DNA of 64,000 bases from NCBI RefSeq assembly GCF_004027225.2, contig NC_044296.2:4893943-4957942 (forward strand). Direction: 5' to 3'. A program made the position numbers and the translations under genes. This stretch comes from Strigops habroptila (Eukaryota; Chordata; Aves; Psittaciformes; Psittacidae). Shown here piece after piece: positions 13,301 to 43,532 of this stretch. The notes under the pieces were generated by a model. It saw only the letters and a list, made by a program, of their open reading frames with translations, searched no databases and had not been told where the DNA came from. Each line of letters opens with the position of its first letter. Position 1 is the stretch's first letter.

Positions 13301-16300
13301 CTGCCTCTTCAGCCTCTTCATGTGCAGGGAGAGGCACCAGAGGTAAGTGAGCAAAGGGACAGAACAAATGAGGTAACAGATTTCTGTGCTGCCACGAAGT
13401 GCTTTTGGCATCGGGCACCTCCAGTCTTCCCTGCAGTGTGGACGAGGGCTTTAGAAAGTAAACCAAAATGAAAGCCCAAGTGGGACTTTGTTGTTGTGTT
13501 GGTTTAGTTGTGTTCTCACAACTAAAAGGCTAAAAATATGCATAGCAGTAAAGCAGTGAAAACTAGCAACCATCTATTTGTATCTGGAGAGGAATTAGGG
13601 CTCTTATGGTTGCTCCAGACGGGCTCCCTACATAAACTGGGGAGATAATTTCACTTGGAGCTTCTTGCATCAAAGCTCTGACCATCTGGCTGAACATGAA
13701 CATACCTTTTAGCAAGATGTCTCCTGTTGGCTGGGTGCCTTCAGGGCCACCTCCCTGCAACAGGCACTATTTCAGTGCTTAATTACACTTGCTTTAAAAA
13801 AGGACAACTTATTTTTAGTGTGTCTCTTTCCAATATCAGCTTCTGGCCACTGAATATTCTACTGGCTGCAGACATGGAGGAATTGGTGGGTTGAAATCAA
13901 CCTGTGAACTGCTCATGCCATTGAGGATGGCCTTAGCGTGACTCTAACTTGTCTTAGACTTGAAAAAAGTCATTTGGGTGGGAACAAACAAATGAAAGAG
14001 AACAAGAATAACTGATAGTTCAGGGTTTAACCTCATTTTCTCCTTTTGGCACTGGCTGGCACACGCAGTTCTTTGGCTCCCCCACTTTTTTACTATCAGG
14101 AGTTGAAACTAATGATTGTTATTCTGGCAAGAAAATGAAGATTTTGTAATACACTAAACATTTGGCTTAAATTAAAAGTATTATCTTTAGAACTCTTTCT
14201 TGCAACTGCCAAAGAGTATCAGGTTGTCTTTTGATTCAACAAGGCTGAAGAATGCCATATGAAATGGCTGATTATGGCTTTCAACTTCTCCACAGCCACA
14301 GTTTCTCTCGTCAGTAGTTCTTACCTGTAGAAGCCCAATCTTGGTCACAACAGACCACTCAGAGTGAGAGATTTCTGCCTGGGAGACTTGCAGGGGTGAA
14401 CTCTTGCTTTTAAACTCACCTGCCCTTCCTTTGCACATGGACTTCACTGCATAAACCCATTTAGACCACGACAACAGCTTGCTCAGCCTGGCCTGAAAAG
14501 ATCAGGCTCTTATTGATAGCTCTGAGCACAGTGTTATTGCTAAAGAAAGCTCTTGTGTTCCCCCAGTGTCAGATACACACGGATCTGCATAACTACTGTA
14601 ATAACAGCAATATGAATAGTAATGATACTGGGGTGGGAACTGGGACTAGTCTCCAGTGCTCATACTCTCCTGGGCAACTGTCTCCAGGACCTCTCACTGA
14701 ACAGGTCTTTGAGAACCTGGCTTAAGAGATCATTTAGAGGGAAAAATGGTGCGTTTTTTCCCCAAACCCGCCAATAAATAAAGACTTGAGTGCAGGATTT
14801 CATGGTACAGGGGTTCAGGTTAGGTGTGGGCTTTTGATGAACTTCGGAGGGGAAAGAAATTGCAAACCCTGGTGATGGTCAGTGCTGAGGATTGCAACCA
14901 GCCCAGTGCCCAAGGCTGAGGAGAGCACGGCTGTGATCTTGCACCCTTGCTATGGCAGAACTAGCTGATAGGTTTGGTTTAGTAGAGGCAATATTTGACT
15001 TCTCTGTCCCCCGCTGACCATGTGCGCCCTTTCATGTATTAGCATCACGTGCTGGCTGGAGCGCCTGCCCCTCTGCTATCACTCCTGTGCATACACCCCT
15101 CATCTCCCAGCACCCACTGACTCCCAGCATCTGTGCCACTTGCTTGGCCTCTTTTCCTTTATGCTGCTCCCCTCCACAGTCGTGTGACTGCTATTGTGTG
15201 GTCCCTGCCACACAAAAGCTAGCCTGACCTAATTTAAATCAGTGCTGTTGAAGCCGTTCTTGTTTTATCTCCCAGCACAAGGGCTGTGCTCCCCATTTCA
15301 GAGGGAGCAGAAATGAATGGCTAATTGGGGGGGTATTGTGCAAGGCAGCGTTGTCTCCCAGCCCTGATTGTCAGCTCTCCTGCTCGGCAGTGCTCCGAGC
15401 TCCGCTCTCCTGGAACAGCCATGTAGGCTGCTTCGGGAGCAGAGGGAGGGAAAGGGGAGATGGGACTCCACAGCCATCGCAGCGTGTCAGGCAAACAAAG
15501 CCCAGCATGGCCGCCTCCAGCGCGCTGCTGAAAGGACTGGCAGGGGGAGGGTTCCCTGCTTCAGAAAGGGCAGATAATAGTAGAGAAGATCCATCTTCCA
15601 CCTCCAAATAAGCCCCCTGCTTTCTTTTCCTTGGGGGTTTATGTGACAGTCCTTCCTAGCGCTCTAAAGACTGTCAGTGAGGAGGGGGGGTGAGGTGGGA
15701 AGAGCTCTCACAGCGAGCAGCACCGCAGGGGTTGTAAGTGGGATAGGTCAGGGGCTGGAGACTAAATGCTGCCAGTCTCTTTGTCCTGTAGGGCAAAGTT
15801 TGAGTGGCCACTATCAACGGATCTTCATAAGAAAAGCAAGAACATCCCCAGGAGGCATTTCAGCAAGATGCAGCCAGCACCCAGAGGGAGCTTTGTGACC
15901 TCAGAGTTGCCCATAGGAGGAGGATCTAGAGTCCGCAACCCATCCACACGGTATGTGCCAAGGCTACCAGAGCTGTCTTAATGACCAGACATATCTTAAT
16001 GACCAGAATATCTTAACTCTGTAGGTTTGGGAGTTAACACTGGCAGCACAATGTGTTTCATCTAATTTCTGCCTCTGCCTCCCACAGGTACCTTCCAAGA
16101 GCTTCCTGCCTGGGGCTGTCTGATCTGCAGCTCTCCTTTCTCCATGGATCACCAGACTGAAAGGGGCCTGTGGAGGAAAACAAAACGAGAAGCCTTTGAG
16201 TCTTTCCATTGATGGTTTTGGGTCACTTACAGATCCACTTCCTCCTGCTCAAGGGAGAGGACTTTGCTCGCTGCTATCGATTAGGTTTGCCCCCAGCGCG

Positions 16301-16564
16301 CTCCCCTGACGCACAGTGCAAAGGTTGCTGCCAGAGTCCTCCCCTGCAGGCTCTGCCAGCTGCAGGCAAGAGGAGCCCAGCACAGGGTGTTCAACAGCAG
16401 CGTGAAGCAAACAAGTCCCAAGGCTGCAGGTTTGTCATGGACTTTAATGTCATGTTCTAATGTCATTGCAAGTCAGATCAGGATAAATTACTGGAGTTAA
16501 AGGACATGGTACAACCTCCTCTCGATCCCTTTTAGCCCCAAATGAACAGATCAGCTACAAAACT
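10331..16564. other. Noncoding stretch, no gene recognised
   Basis: No exon chain, RNA gene or promoter island that I can support. Minor items are an A/T-rich simple run at 12905-12928 (aat-type), a 7-bp inverted repeat with a 4-nt loop at 13508-13525 (agttgtg/cacaact), and a 2.5-copy duplication of 'tcttaatgaccaga' near 15974-16017. Confidence 0.45.
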
Positions 16565-16640
16565 GTAAAATTAAAAGTAGATTTTGTTAAAAGTAAGTTT
16601 TATTGAAAGCGAGTTTTATTAAAAGCGAGGTTCTTTTCAC
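16565..16640. repeat. Short tandem repeat, ~16-17 bp units
   Basis: About four imperfect units of the form 'taaaagtaagttttatt', drifting to 'aaaagcgagttttatt'. It lies in AT-rich sequence and has no associated gene. Confidence 0.75.
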
Positions 16641-16919
16641 TTCCATCTGGGTTTATGAGAAATTTCCCCTTTCTAAGCTCTCCTCTGCGGCCAGCAGAGC
16701 ATTAAACACTTCAACAGACAAAACAAAGCAGGAAAAATGATTCTCATCTTACTGCCTGATTCCAAGGGCTGAGGTTTTACTCAAAAAAAAGTGACTGCCA
16801 TGGGTGCGTTAAGATAAAGGAAGCGGGACTGACACATCCCTAGAACCATGTGGGATTGACCCAAAACCTCGGCGATGGCAAACTCACCGCAGGGTGATGC
16901 TGGCACCGTGTCGCCCTGC

Positions 16920-17440
16920 TCGGTCCTGTCCTCTTGCACAGCTCGCACCGCCTCGGGGGGACAGCGGTGACGAGAACAGACTCCGGCCCTTTGTGCTTTA
17001 GAGAAGCTTCGTTTGCAGAGAGGGAAAATTGGCCCCAGCGAAGGGAGCGCCCCGAGGCCGGTCCTCTCCCAGCCGGGGCTGCTCCTCTCCCGCCCGAGCA
17101 GCTCCGCGGGGAGCTCCGCTCCCTGTTGGCACTATTCTACCGACATCTGCTGGCAGCTGCCTCAGGAAGAGCTGTTCCTTCCAACGTGGCCCCAGCACCG
17201 GCACGTCCCGTCCTTCTTAACCCGCGTCCCGGCCTCCTTAACCGGGCCGGGGGGCTGAGGCCAGGCCCGGGTCTGCCGGTGGCCCCCGCGGCTCGGGGCA
17301 GGGTGCGGGGCCGGTTCGGGGTGAGCCCCTTCGGCTCCCCGTCAGCGCGAAGCGGCAAAGTCCCTTTTGGAGCCGGCCCCTTCTGAGGGGAGCGCCGCCG
17401 CCATGCAGCCCAGCGCAGCGCGGGAACGCGCCTCAGCCTC
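16920..17440. promoter_or_regulatory. CpG-rich block upstream of the tRNA genes
   Basis: GC- and CpG-rich sequence ending about 190 bp before tRNA-Val. It may be the left shoulder of the DPP9 island, or a separate promoter pointing away from DPP9. Open frames of up to 150 codons here have no recognisable domain. I see no TATA box or decisive splice donor. Confidence 0.5.
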
Positions 17441-17466
17441 CTTCTGGGGCGGGTGGGCCTTTGGAA

Positions 17467-17498
17467 GCACTAATTAGTGCAATTAACACTAATTGCTT
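17467..17498. promoter_or_regulatory. Palindromic TAATTA cluster
   Basis: A perfect 14-bp palindrome, gcactaattagtgc (17467-17480), is followed directly by the inverted repeat gcaatta-acac-taattgc. This AT-rich island sits in GC-rich DNA 135 bp upstream of tRNA-Val. TAATTA/TTAAT cores are typical homeodomain sites. A regulatory role is inferred. Confidence 0.4.
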
Positions 17499-17632
17499 AC
17501 AAACACCCCGCGTTTCTCAGAGGTTTGGGCAGGTTTTGTCTGAGGCTGCCATGAAGTGAGGGGGGTTCGGCCCCGCGGGCTCGCAGGAGGGCACGAACAT
17601 CACCCGCCCTCCAGGACACACAATTACAGCGG

Positions 17633-17705
17633 GTTTCCGTAGTGTAGCGGTTATCACGTTCGCCTCACACGCGAAAGGTCCCCGGTTCGATCCCGGGCGG
17701 AAACA
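17633..17705 (+). tRNA. tRNA-Val (anticodon CAC)
   Basis: A 73-nt cloverleaf. The 7-bp acceptor stem gtttccg/cggaaac is followed by discriminator A. The D arm carries 'tagcggtta', the anticodon stem-loop contains cctCACac, and the T arm has the B box ggttcgatccc. It matches the eukaryotic tRNA-Val-CAC sequence closely and has no intron. A run of five T (17710-17714) downstream fits RNA polymerase III termination. It converges with tRNA-Gly about 310 bp away. I recall a Val-CAC/Gly-TCC pair next to human DPP9 too, so the arrangement looks conserved. Confidence 0.97.
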
Positions 17706-17709
17706 CGAG

Positions 17710-17714
17710 TTTTT
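17710..17714 (+). terminator. Pol III terminator of tRNA-Val
   Basis: Five consecutive T residues begin 5 nt after the discriminator base. Confidence 0.75.
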
Positions 17715-17735
17715 GTTTCGCTTTGTTTGCGGGTT

Positions 17736-17780
17736 GCTTTTTCTTTCTTTTCTTCCCTTTGTCTTTCTTTCTTTCTTTCC
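17736..17780. repeat. Pyrimidine (TTTC)n-rich tract
   Basis: Imperfect ctttctttc runs between the two tRNA genes. It supplies several further T runs that could act as backup terminators for the tRNA-Val transcript. Confidence 0.7.
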
Positions 17781-18004
17781 CCGCCGTCCCTCGGCGGTTC
17801 GTAGGGCCCGCGCGAGAGAAATAACGGCGCCATGTGCCACAGCACCGGTCAGCACCCCCGTCCCGCCGCGCCCCGGTGGCGAGCGCCGGGGCTGAGGTGC
17901 GTACCACGCAGCCGGGCGCGACGGGATGTGGCCCTTGGCGTGCAGGCGCGTTCTGAGCCCGCTTTGGAACCGGTGGAGAGGGGGGTAAAAAAAAAGCGAC
18001 AATG

Positions 18005-18009
18005 AAAAA
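18005..18009 (-). terminator. Pol III terminator of tRNA-Gly
   Basis: A run of five A on the plus strand (T on minus) lies 9 nt past the tRNA-Gly 3' end. A longer run of nine (17987-17995) follows as a backup. Confidence 0.7.
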
Positions 18010-18018
18010 CACACAACT

Positions 18019-18090
18019 TGCGTTGGCCGGGAATCGAACCCGGGTCAACTGCTTGGAAGGCAGCTATGCTAACCACTATACCACCAACGC
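18019..18090 (-). tRNA. tRNA-Gly (anticodon TCC)
   Basis: Read on the minus strand this is a 72-nt cloverleaf beginning gcgttggtggtatagtgg. The acceptor stem is gcgttgg/ccaacgc with discriminator A. The anticodon stem-loop ctgcctTCCaagcag gives anticodon TCC, and the T arm carries ggttcgattcc. It differs from the usual vertebrate tRNA-Gly-TCC by a TTAG in place of TGAG in the D loop. It has no intron. It faces tRNA-Val and sits between that gene and the DPP9 promoter. Confidence 0.97.
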
Positions 18091-18379
18091 CGGGTGAAAA
18101 GACCTTCCCCGTCCTCCCTCTGCAAGCTCACCTATTGGACCCAACCATCCTCCCGATGGGGGGGTGTGGCGTGGCGAGGGATGAGAATATCACCCCAATT
18201 TCCTCACGGCGTCAATAAATGATGAATCAAGGACCCACCTCTGCGGCTGCGCGGCGAAATAAGAGTCTCCTTGTGCTTTGTTTTACCCTCTGCCAGCCTC
18301 AATTCTCTCTTTACCCCCCTCACTAGGGAGAGTAGTTCCGTCTTCCCGCAATCATTCCCCCCCCACCTTTCAGTGGTTC

Positions 18380-18960
18380 CTCCCATCCCCCTCTCTCTAG
18401 CCCGAGTTGGTCCTTCCCTCGCTCCGCGCGCTCCCGCCATCCCGCCCTGCGCGCTCCCGACACTTCCGCCGCCGGGTGAAAGGTCCCGCTGTGGCAGGGC
18501 CGCCGCGCCCCCCCCTCCCCTTTCCCCTTACACCCGGTCCCCTCCGCTCCCCGGAGCCGGGACATGGAGCGGGACTGACGGAGCCGCCGCCGCCCCGCTC
18601 CTCCCGCCCGCCCTCAGCGGGAGGCCGCCGCGCCCCGCGGTGAGTGAGGAGCGCGCGGGGAGCCCGCCGGGACCGGCGGGGGGGGTGTGGGGTGTGAAGG
18701 GGGGGCTGTGGGGCAGGAGCGGCCCCATCCATGGGCCTCGTTCCCGCTCTCTGGGGCCGGGGGGTACCCCCGGGGCGGGGGGGGGTCGGTGTTTGCCCCT
18801 TCCCATGACTTGTCCCCCCCCGCCCCGGGTGTGGGGGGCGGCCGCACCGCGCCGTGAGAGGGGGGTGTTGGTGCTTCACCCCCTCACACCGTGCCCACAG
18901 CGAGGGGGTGAGCGCGGACTCCTTGCCCCGGGTGCGGGGTGCCCCCCGAGCAGCCTGTGC
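18380..18960 (+). promoter_or_regulatory. DPP9: DPP9 CpG-island promoter with probable noncoding exon 1
   Basis: A strong CpG island with no TATA box. A consensus donor, cgcg|gtgagtg, lies at 18639/18640, so a noncoding first exon probably ends at 18639. It would join exon 2 at 20494, which follows a long pyrimidine tract and cag. The transcription start is not defined by sequence. G runs at 18660-18800 could form quadruplexes. The exon 1 call is inferred from splice signals. Confidence 0.6.
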
Positions 18961-19454
18961 GGGTGAGGAGCTGCTGCTCCTCTGTCTCCACGGGCAAAGA
19001 GCCCTCCTCAGCAGCGGGGGGGGGACAGGGTGCTCTGTCACTCGTCTCCTGCTAAGGCACGGCCCGGTCTTGCCTCTGCAGCAAGGGCAGGAGGTGGACG
19101 TGGGCTGCTGGCGCCTTTGCCAAAGCTCATCCCTCTGTGGAGAAATCCCCGCTGCTTTATTGCACCCTCAGTTGCTTTTATTTGTGGAGAAAGAGGTCTT
19201 AAAAGCTCCCAGGGATGCGTTTGTAAGGGCTCCTCTAGGTGACCGTGTTGCTTTGGCTCTTCCTGAATGCACCAGCAGGCCCCTCGGGGTCTGCTGACAA
19301 ATGGATATCATGATTCATGCGGGGTTCTGATCTTTTGTATCTGTTTTGTTCAGTTTCTTTTGCTCTGGGTTCAGCATCAGAGGACGTTATTGTTCCTTTT
19401 CTCGGTGAAACGTGTGAGCTGTGGCGGGCGGGATGAGGGTAAGATGTTCCTCTG

Positions 19455-19577
19455 AATCATTAAAAGCACACAATAACTGAGACTGGAAAGGACCTCAGGA
19501 AGTCTCTAGTCCCAACCCCCTGCTCAAAGCAGGGTCAGCTCTGAGATCAGACCAGGTTACTCAGCATTCCTGAGCAT
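19455..19577 (-). mobile_element. CR1 LINE 3' tail fragment in DPP9 intron 1
   Basis: Blocks 'gactggaaaggacctcagga', 'agtcccaaccccctgctcaa' and 'gcagggtcagctctgagatc' match a reverse-complement CR1 tail of an older subfamily. It lies inside the first DPP9 intron. Confidence 0.8.
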
Positions 19578-20525
19578 CGCTTCTCTTGCCCTTTGTGCTT
19601 GCATCGAAAATTGCCCTTAAATTACTGGATGCTGCTACTTCATTCCCTCTCTGTTCTCCTCTGCAGTTTCAGAGCTTCACTGCTGGGGCTTCTTTGTGAT
19701 GTTTTGTCTCTCCTGATCCTCTGTGAGTGCAGTTTTGGTGGAGAAATGGCTGTTTGGTCAGAGCAGGGGCCTCGTCAAAAGGCAGTGGCGGATCTCGGGT
19801 GTGTCTGTGATTCAGAGCTCTCTTGAAGAGGAGACAAAGATCTTTGTACTTTAGTGTACTTGGGTAGAGAGGACGATAGTGATGGTAGTGCTTTCTTTTG
19901 CTCATGGAAAATGGGCTTGTGTGTGGAGCTGGGGTTCCTCTGTGGCACCAGCCTGAGGCAGAGGGAAGCAGCAGCCCGGCTTGGGAGACAAATGTGGGTT
20001 TTATGTCCCAGGTGGGACTGTGACGCTGTTGGTACTGGGGCTGCTGACCCTCTGGCTGGCTCCTTATGGTGTCCTTTGTTTGACTCCTGCCTGTAAGTGT
20101 ATGGACCAAAGCTCTGCTTTCTCAATTCTTTGTACTTGATAATCCTGAGAATTTCAGGATTTGGGGAGGGGAACGAAAGGAAGGTTCGGTACTGAGGATG
20201 CTCGGGTTTTAAGAAGTATTTTTTTAGGCAAGAAAGAGGCAGGCTGCAGGGTTCACCACGTCCCATTGTTCAGGTGAAGAAGTCTCTCAGCTCTCTGTGA
20301 GCCATTAATACCCAGCACGTGCTGGCAGAGCAGATCTGGACTCTGAAGTGCAAACCAAGGGGTTGGTTTGCGCTTCCCTGCTCGGTTGGAAATGTGACCT
20401 GGGGAGGATGCTTCCTACAGCTGTGCTCCTATGACAAGAGAAACTGCAGCTAAATGAAATCTGCTTTCTTTTTTTTTCCCTCTTCCTTCCCAGTTTCCTG
20501 TCCTGCCCAGCTTGCTGAGTAGTTA

Positions 20526-37384
<16,859 letters not shown>

Positions 37385-38630
37385 GAGCACAAGCCTCTGC
37401 AAGCTGGACACTGACAGCTCACCCTCCCCTGCCGTGCCCGCCGCCGCCTCCCTCGACAGCCAGCACCCAGAGCACACGTGGCCGAGTGCCCACCCGGGCT
37501 GGGTGTCCCCCCGCGCGAGGGGGGAGGCTGGAGGGCACCTTCCCTTTGGACAGTGCCACCTTCTCTCACTTCCCAAGCTGGAGGTCTGCCCCTGCTCGGC
37601 TGCTCATCCTGTTCCTCTCCTCCAGCCTGGCTGTTAATGCTTTTTTTGCTGCTACTCCCTCTCTCCTGGGAATCAATGGACAGTGGTCTGTCTCCCGAGG
37701 CTGAGGTTTGTGTCCATCTTTCTCTTCCCCCATCCTTTTCCCCCCTCCCACTGCACCTCTGCAGTCCCCATACTCTTTACCTGCAAGAACTCAGTGCCTG
37801 TGTTGGAAATGGAAGAGCTGAAGCAGCAAGCTGCCTTAAGCCAGGAGCGGGAGGGAAGAGAGAACTACCTGTGGTTAAGGCCCAGGGGAGCTGATCACTG
37901 CTGCTGTGTCCTGGCCCAGCGTGGAGCCCTGGGATGTGGAGGGAGCTCTACAGGAGCATGGCAACACTAGTCTTTTCTATTTTTCAGTTGAATTTTGCAG
38001 AGCAGATGGAGGAAGTGGCTGGGGTCGGTAACAGCGTCCTCCGATACCTTCCTCTAATGGCTGCTCACAAGCAGAGTTGTGCCAACAGGCAGCTGAAGCA
38101 GCTGGCTCCAACCACAGATCATCTCTGCGGAGATCACAGCAGCATTGGGGTTTTTTGCAACACAAGATGGATGATATTTATGCAAATCCCTCCTCCCCTC
38201 TGTTCTCTGTGCTGCCTCTTGGTCCCACCTTCTCCTTCCCCGACCCCCCCGCCCCGAGCTTTCAGATGTGCACTGAAATTGGCTGTGCTTCAGTTCTCTG
38301 CGGGTCAGTGACTGTTCCCCTTTGCCCAGCTCCTCAGCAAACGCTCTCTTCTGATTTCTATTTTACCTGCTCAACGGGAACTGCCGTTCTGGGGATGGGG
38401 GGATTGAGCAATCGCACCTCAGGGGAGCACGTCCACCCCTCAAGCCAAGGGTTCTGCCAGGGGGCAAAAGGATAAACACACAAAACCCACCCAAATGAAC
38501 CACGTTGACTTGCCCTGGAGTATTTTAAGTGCGTATTATGAAAAGAAAATATTTTTATGGATTCTTATTCTTTTATAATTATGAGTGTAAGATGTAGCGA
38601 CTCATTAAACTATTGCAAAGAGTCCTGCTG
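37385..38630 (+). other. DPP9: DPP9 3' UTR with poly(A) signal
   Basis: Noncoding sequence after the stop codon. It ends in an AT-rich zone with ATTAAA at 38604-38609, the first plausible poly(A) signal, so the 3' UTR is about 1.25 kb. The open frames across it (up to 138 codons) have no known domain. Confidence 0.65.
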
Positions 38631-40870
38631 CCACTTTGGGCCTGCCTTTGGGGCGCAGGAGAGGGCTCGGGAGGAGACGCCTCCCAATAGCCAGAGCTGG
38701 GTCTGTGGGGAAGGCAAAGAGCTCTGTTCAGTTCCTGCACCCAGCGGTGCAGGGAATGTTCAATCCCTGATGTTCCGGGGTGGGAAGCATGATCCAGGCC
38801 ATGGAAGCTGCAGGGTGGCGGGTTGGGAATCCCGGGCTGTGCTCTTGGCTGCGGCGCTGCGTGGCCTTGATACGAGCGCCGGGTACCTGCAGTGACCTGG
38901 GGAGGTGCAGCTGATCCCACACTCGGACCCACGGAGCTGCCTCGGGCAGGGGCTGCCCGTGCTCGTCCTCTCTGCAGCCCCACGCTCACAAACCCCGGCC
39001 TTGCTGCCCCCCTTCCTATGTGGGAGTCAGGCATCAATGAATCCACTCTGAAATGCCCTGAGGGCGCAGGCTGGAGGCTTCTGTTCTCAATGCCGAGTGT
39101 CTTACAGCTGGAGTGGTTTGTTTTCAGGGTATGGCTCCTTGTTCCCAACTAACTGTCCTACCCCAGTCGTGGTTGAGCTTCTACCCCGTTGGGGAGCCCC
39201 ATGTGCAGCTCCTGAGGTCGGAAGGGGATGCAATGAAGGAAGTTGCACATCTCTGAAGTTTCCTCACGAGGAAGCAGCAGCCAGAGAAGCTGCTCCCTTT
39301 CTCCTCACTCTCTTTAGAGCCGGGAAGGGGTCGGTGGATGGGGTAAGCAGCTTGCTTTTTGCAGGGTTTGTTTCTTGCCAGCCTTAATTTAAACTGCTTT
39401 TTCTTGTCCCAAAAGAGCAAGTGTTGCTTAAAATGTCTGTGCCGCGCTTCCCAAACGCTCTTGTCTACAAGAGTTTACAAACGTGGCAGCTCCTTTGATC
39501 CTTCACGCTCGCTTCTGAAGCTGTAGGATTGTTTGATGCTGTAAAAAGAGGTTGGTTTTCTTCTTTGGGGGATTGAGGATCCTGAGAGGCATTAACTGGA
39601 AAATCACCTCCCGCACGCCGGAGCTTTTCCATATGTAACAGCCTCTGTCGGGGATTGAAACACAAACAATGTGGGAGGTGTCCTATGGGAAAGGTAATGG
39701 GAGCGTGGAGCTGGGCTTGGGGTATCTCATCCTCACAGAGGATCTGCAGCTGTAGCATGACGCTGAGTTCATTTCCTGAGCGAGTGGGAACGGCCGGAGC
39801 GGGAGAACCGGCTCTTCCTCGGGAATTGGGACCAGGCGGGAGAGGGGCTCGGGAGGTGTTTCTCCCACCACAACCCATCATCTGGGGCTTCATTTAGAGG
39901 TGGAGCATGGGGACGGGGACCAGATGTTCCTGATGGCTTATTTTAACAGCAAACCCACTGCTCAAGCTATGGAATTAGCTCAGGAAAGCCACCGCTTGCC
40001 CTGGAAGATGCTCGGGGGAATACTTCCCAGCATCTCCATTCCCAAAGCGTGTGGAATAAAGGTGTGACGATGGTTCTCGCGCTTGGACAACCACGTCAGT
40101 GGAAACTCTTGTGTTTTGTGGTGTCTCAGGCATTTGCTCTCCCTCCCCTTCGCAGGGAATAACTGAAGTTGCTCTGGAATACCAGGCTCCATCGGGGAGG
40201 TGCGGGGCGTGCGGCAGCCGTGCGAGGAAGGCGCAGGGCTGCGGTGGAGGGGGGCTGGTGCTGACAGGAGCCGTGCCGGGGCTGGGGCAGCGCCGGGGGT
40301 GTTTGCTGGCACAAAGAAAGGGTGGAAATCGATACTGGAAAGTCCTCCCGGAGGGATTCGGGGGAAGCACGTTGTGCTGGGACAGATGCGAGGCTTCAGT
40401 CATCGCCGTGGAGCGGCTCCTCCGCGTCCCCACCTCTGCAGAGAAACCCCGTATCTCCGGTTCCAGCTTCAGCCCCGGGCCCGATGCTGCTATTGCACTT
40501 TGCTGCTGGCTTGGAGTGAAACTCTCGCTCCATTGGGCTCTTCTGCTTTGTCTCGAGTCCCAAAGCTGCTCCGGGCTGGAGCGGGGAGGCTGAGGTGTCT
40601 GCAGGGAACAGACAGACCTTGCTCCGGAGGGTCCGGATGTGACCCTGCCTTCCCGGCTCATCCTTCTGCTTGAGGCTTGATCCTGCTGGGTGCTGAGTGA
40701 GCTCTGCTCCTTGGTGGTGCAGGAGAGCTGCTGCGGGTGGGGAAGGGAGGAAGGGGCCGGGTCCATCCCTGCTGCTCCCGCTGCCCTCGCGTGTTGGCCG
40801 CCTCCTGCCAGGCAGGCTCCGCTCTCTCGCGAAGCTGCTCGTTCCTCTCCTAAAGAGGCCAGTTAAACGC

Positions 40871-40904
40871 CACCCGAAGGGTGTCGAACACCCTTTCGTG
40901 GGTG
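40871..40904. repeat. Imperfect hairpin beside a CR1 end
   Basis: Left arm cacccgaagggtgt and right arm acaccctttcgtgggtg pair around a 3-nt loop, with a 2-nt and a 1-nt bulge. It abuts a plus-orientation CR1 tail. Confidence 0.55.
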
Positions 40905-40978
40905 TTCGTGGCAGGAGGGCTGGAACAAGATGAGCTTTAGGTGTCCCTTCCAGCCCAAACCATTCCCTGATTCCTGAA
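40905..40978 (+). mobile_element. CR1 LINE 3' tail fragment
   Basis: Contains 'ggctggaacaagatgagctt' and 'aggtgtcccttccagcccaa', then a decayed terminal repeat (attccctgattcctga). It is short and in plus orientation. Confidence 0.75.
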
Positions 40979-41156
40979 GCTCCCGTCACAACAGTAGCAT
41001 GGCTGCGCAGGCCAATGCGCGTCTGTCCTCTGGCTCTGTTTGCATTTCTCTGCCTCCACTCTCAGCATTAATTTGGGCTCATCCTGCTCCCAGCCGTGGG
41101 GCTGAGCCCTGGGCCCCCCCTGACCCCGCTGTCACCCTTCCCGCCGGCTCAGTGCC

Positions 41157-43454
<2,298 letters not shown>

Positions 43455-43526
43455 GCCGGGACAGCGCTGCCTGCGCATCCACGCCTGTTTCCTGCTGGAA
43501 ATGAGCTTTTCCTGGGATGAGAAGCA

Positions 43527-43532
43527 ATTAAA
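43527..43532 (+). other. Poly(A) signal of the cathepsin-like gene
   Basis: ATTAAA lies 73 nt after the stop codon, giving a very short 3' UTR. Confidence 0.6.

Larger units (their letters stand above)
38640..41095. other. Intergenic DPP9 - cathepsin-like interval
   Basis: No gene recognised apart from the short repeat pieces listed separately. A 263-codon minus-strand frame (39975-40766) has low-complexity Ser/Pro-rich content and no domain, so I do not call it. Confidence 0.5.

Noticed and set aside
18271-18966. 231-codon open frame over the DPP9 promoter
   Set aside because: Produced by GC content. It spans the proposed exon 1 donor and has no recognisable protein features.
39975-40766. 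263-codon minus-strand open frame
   Set aside because: Ser/Pro-rich, no domain, no supporting splice or start context, and a competing plus-strand frame over the same bases.
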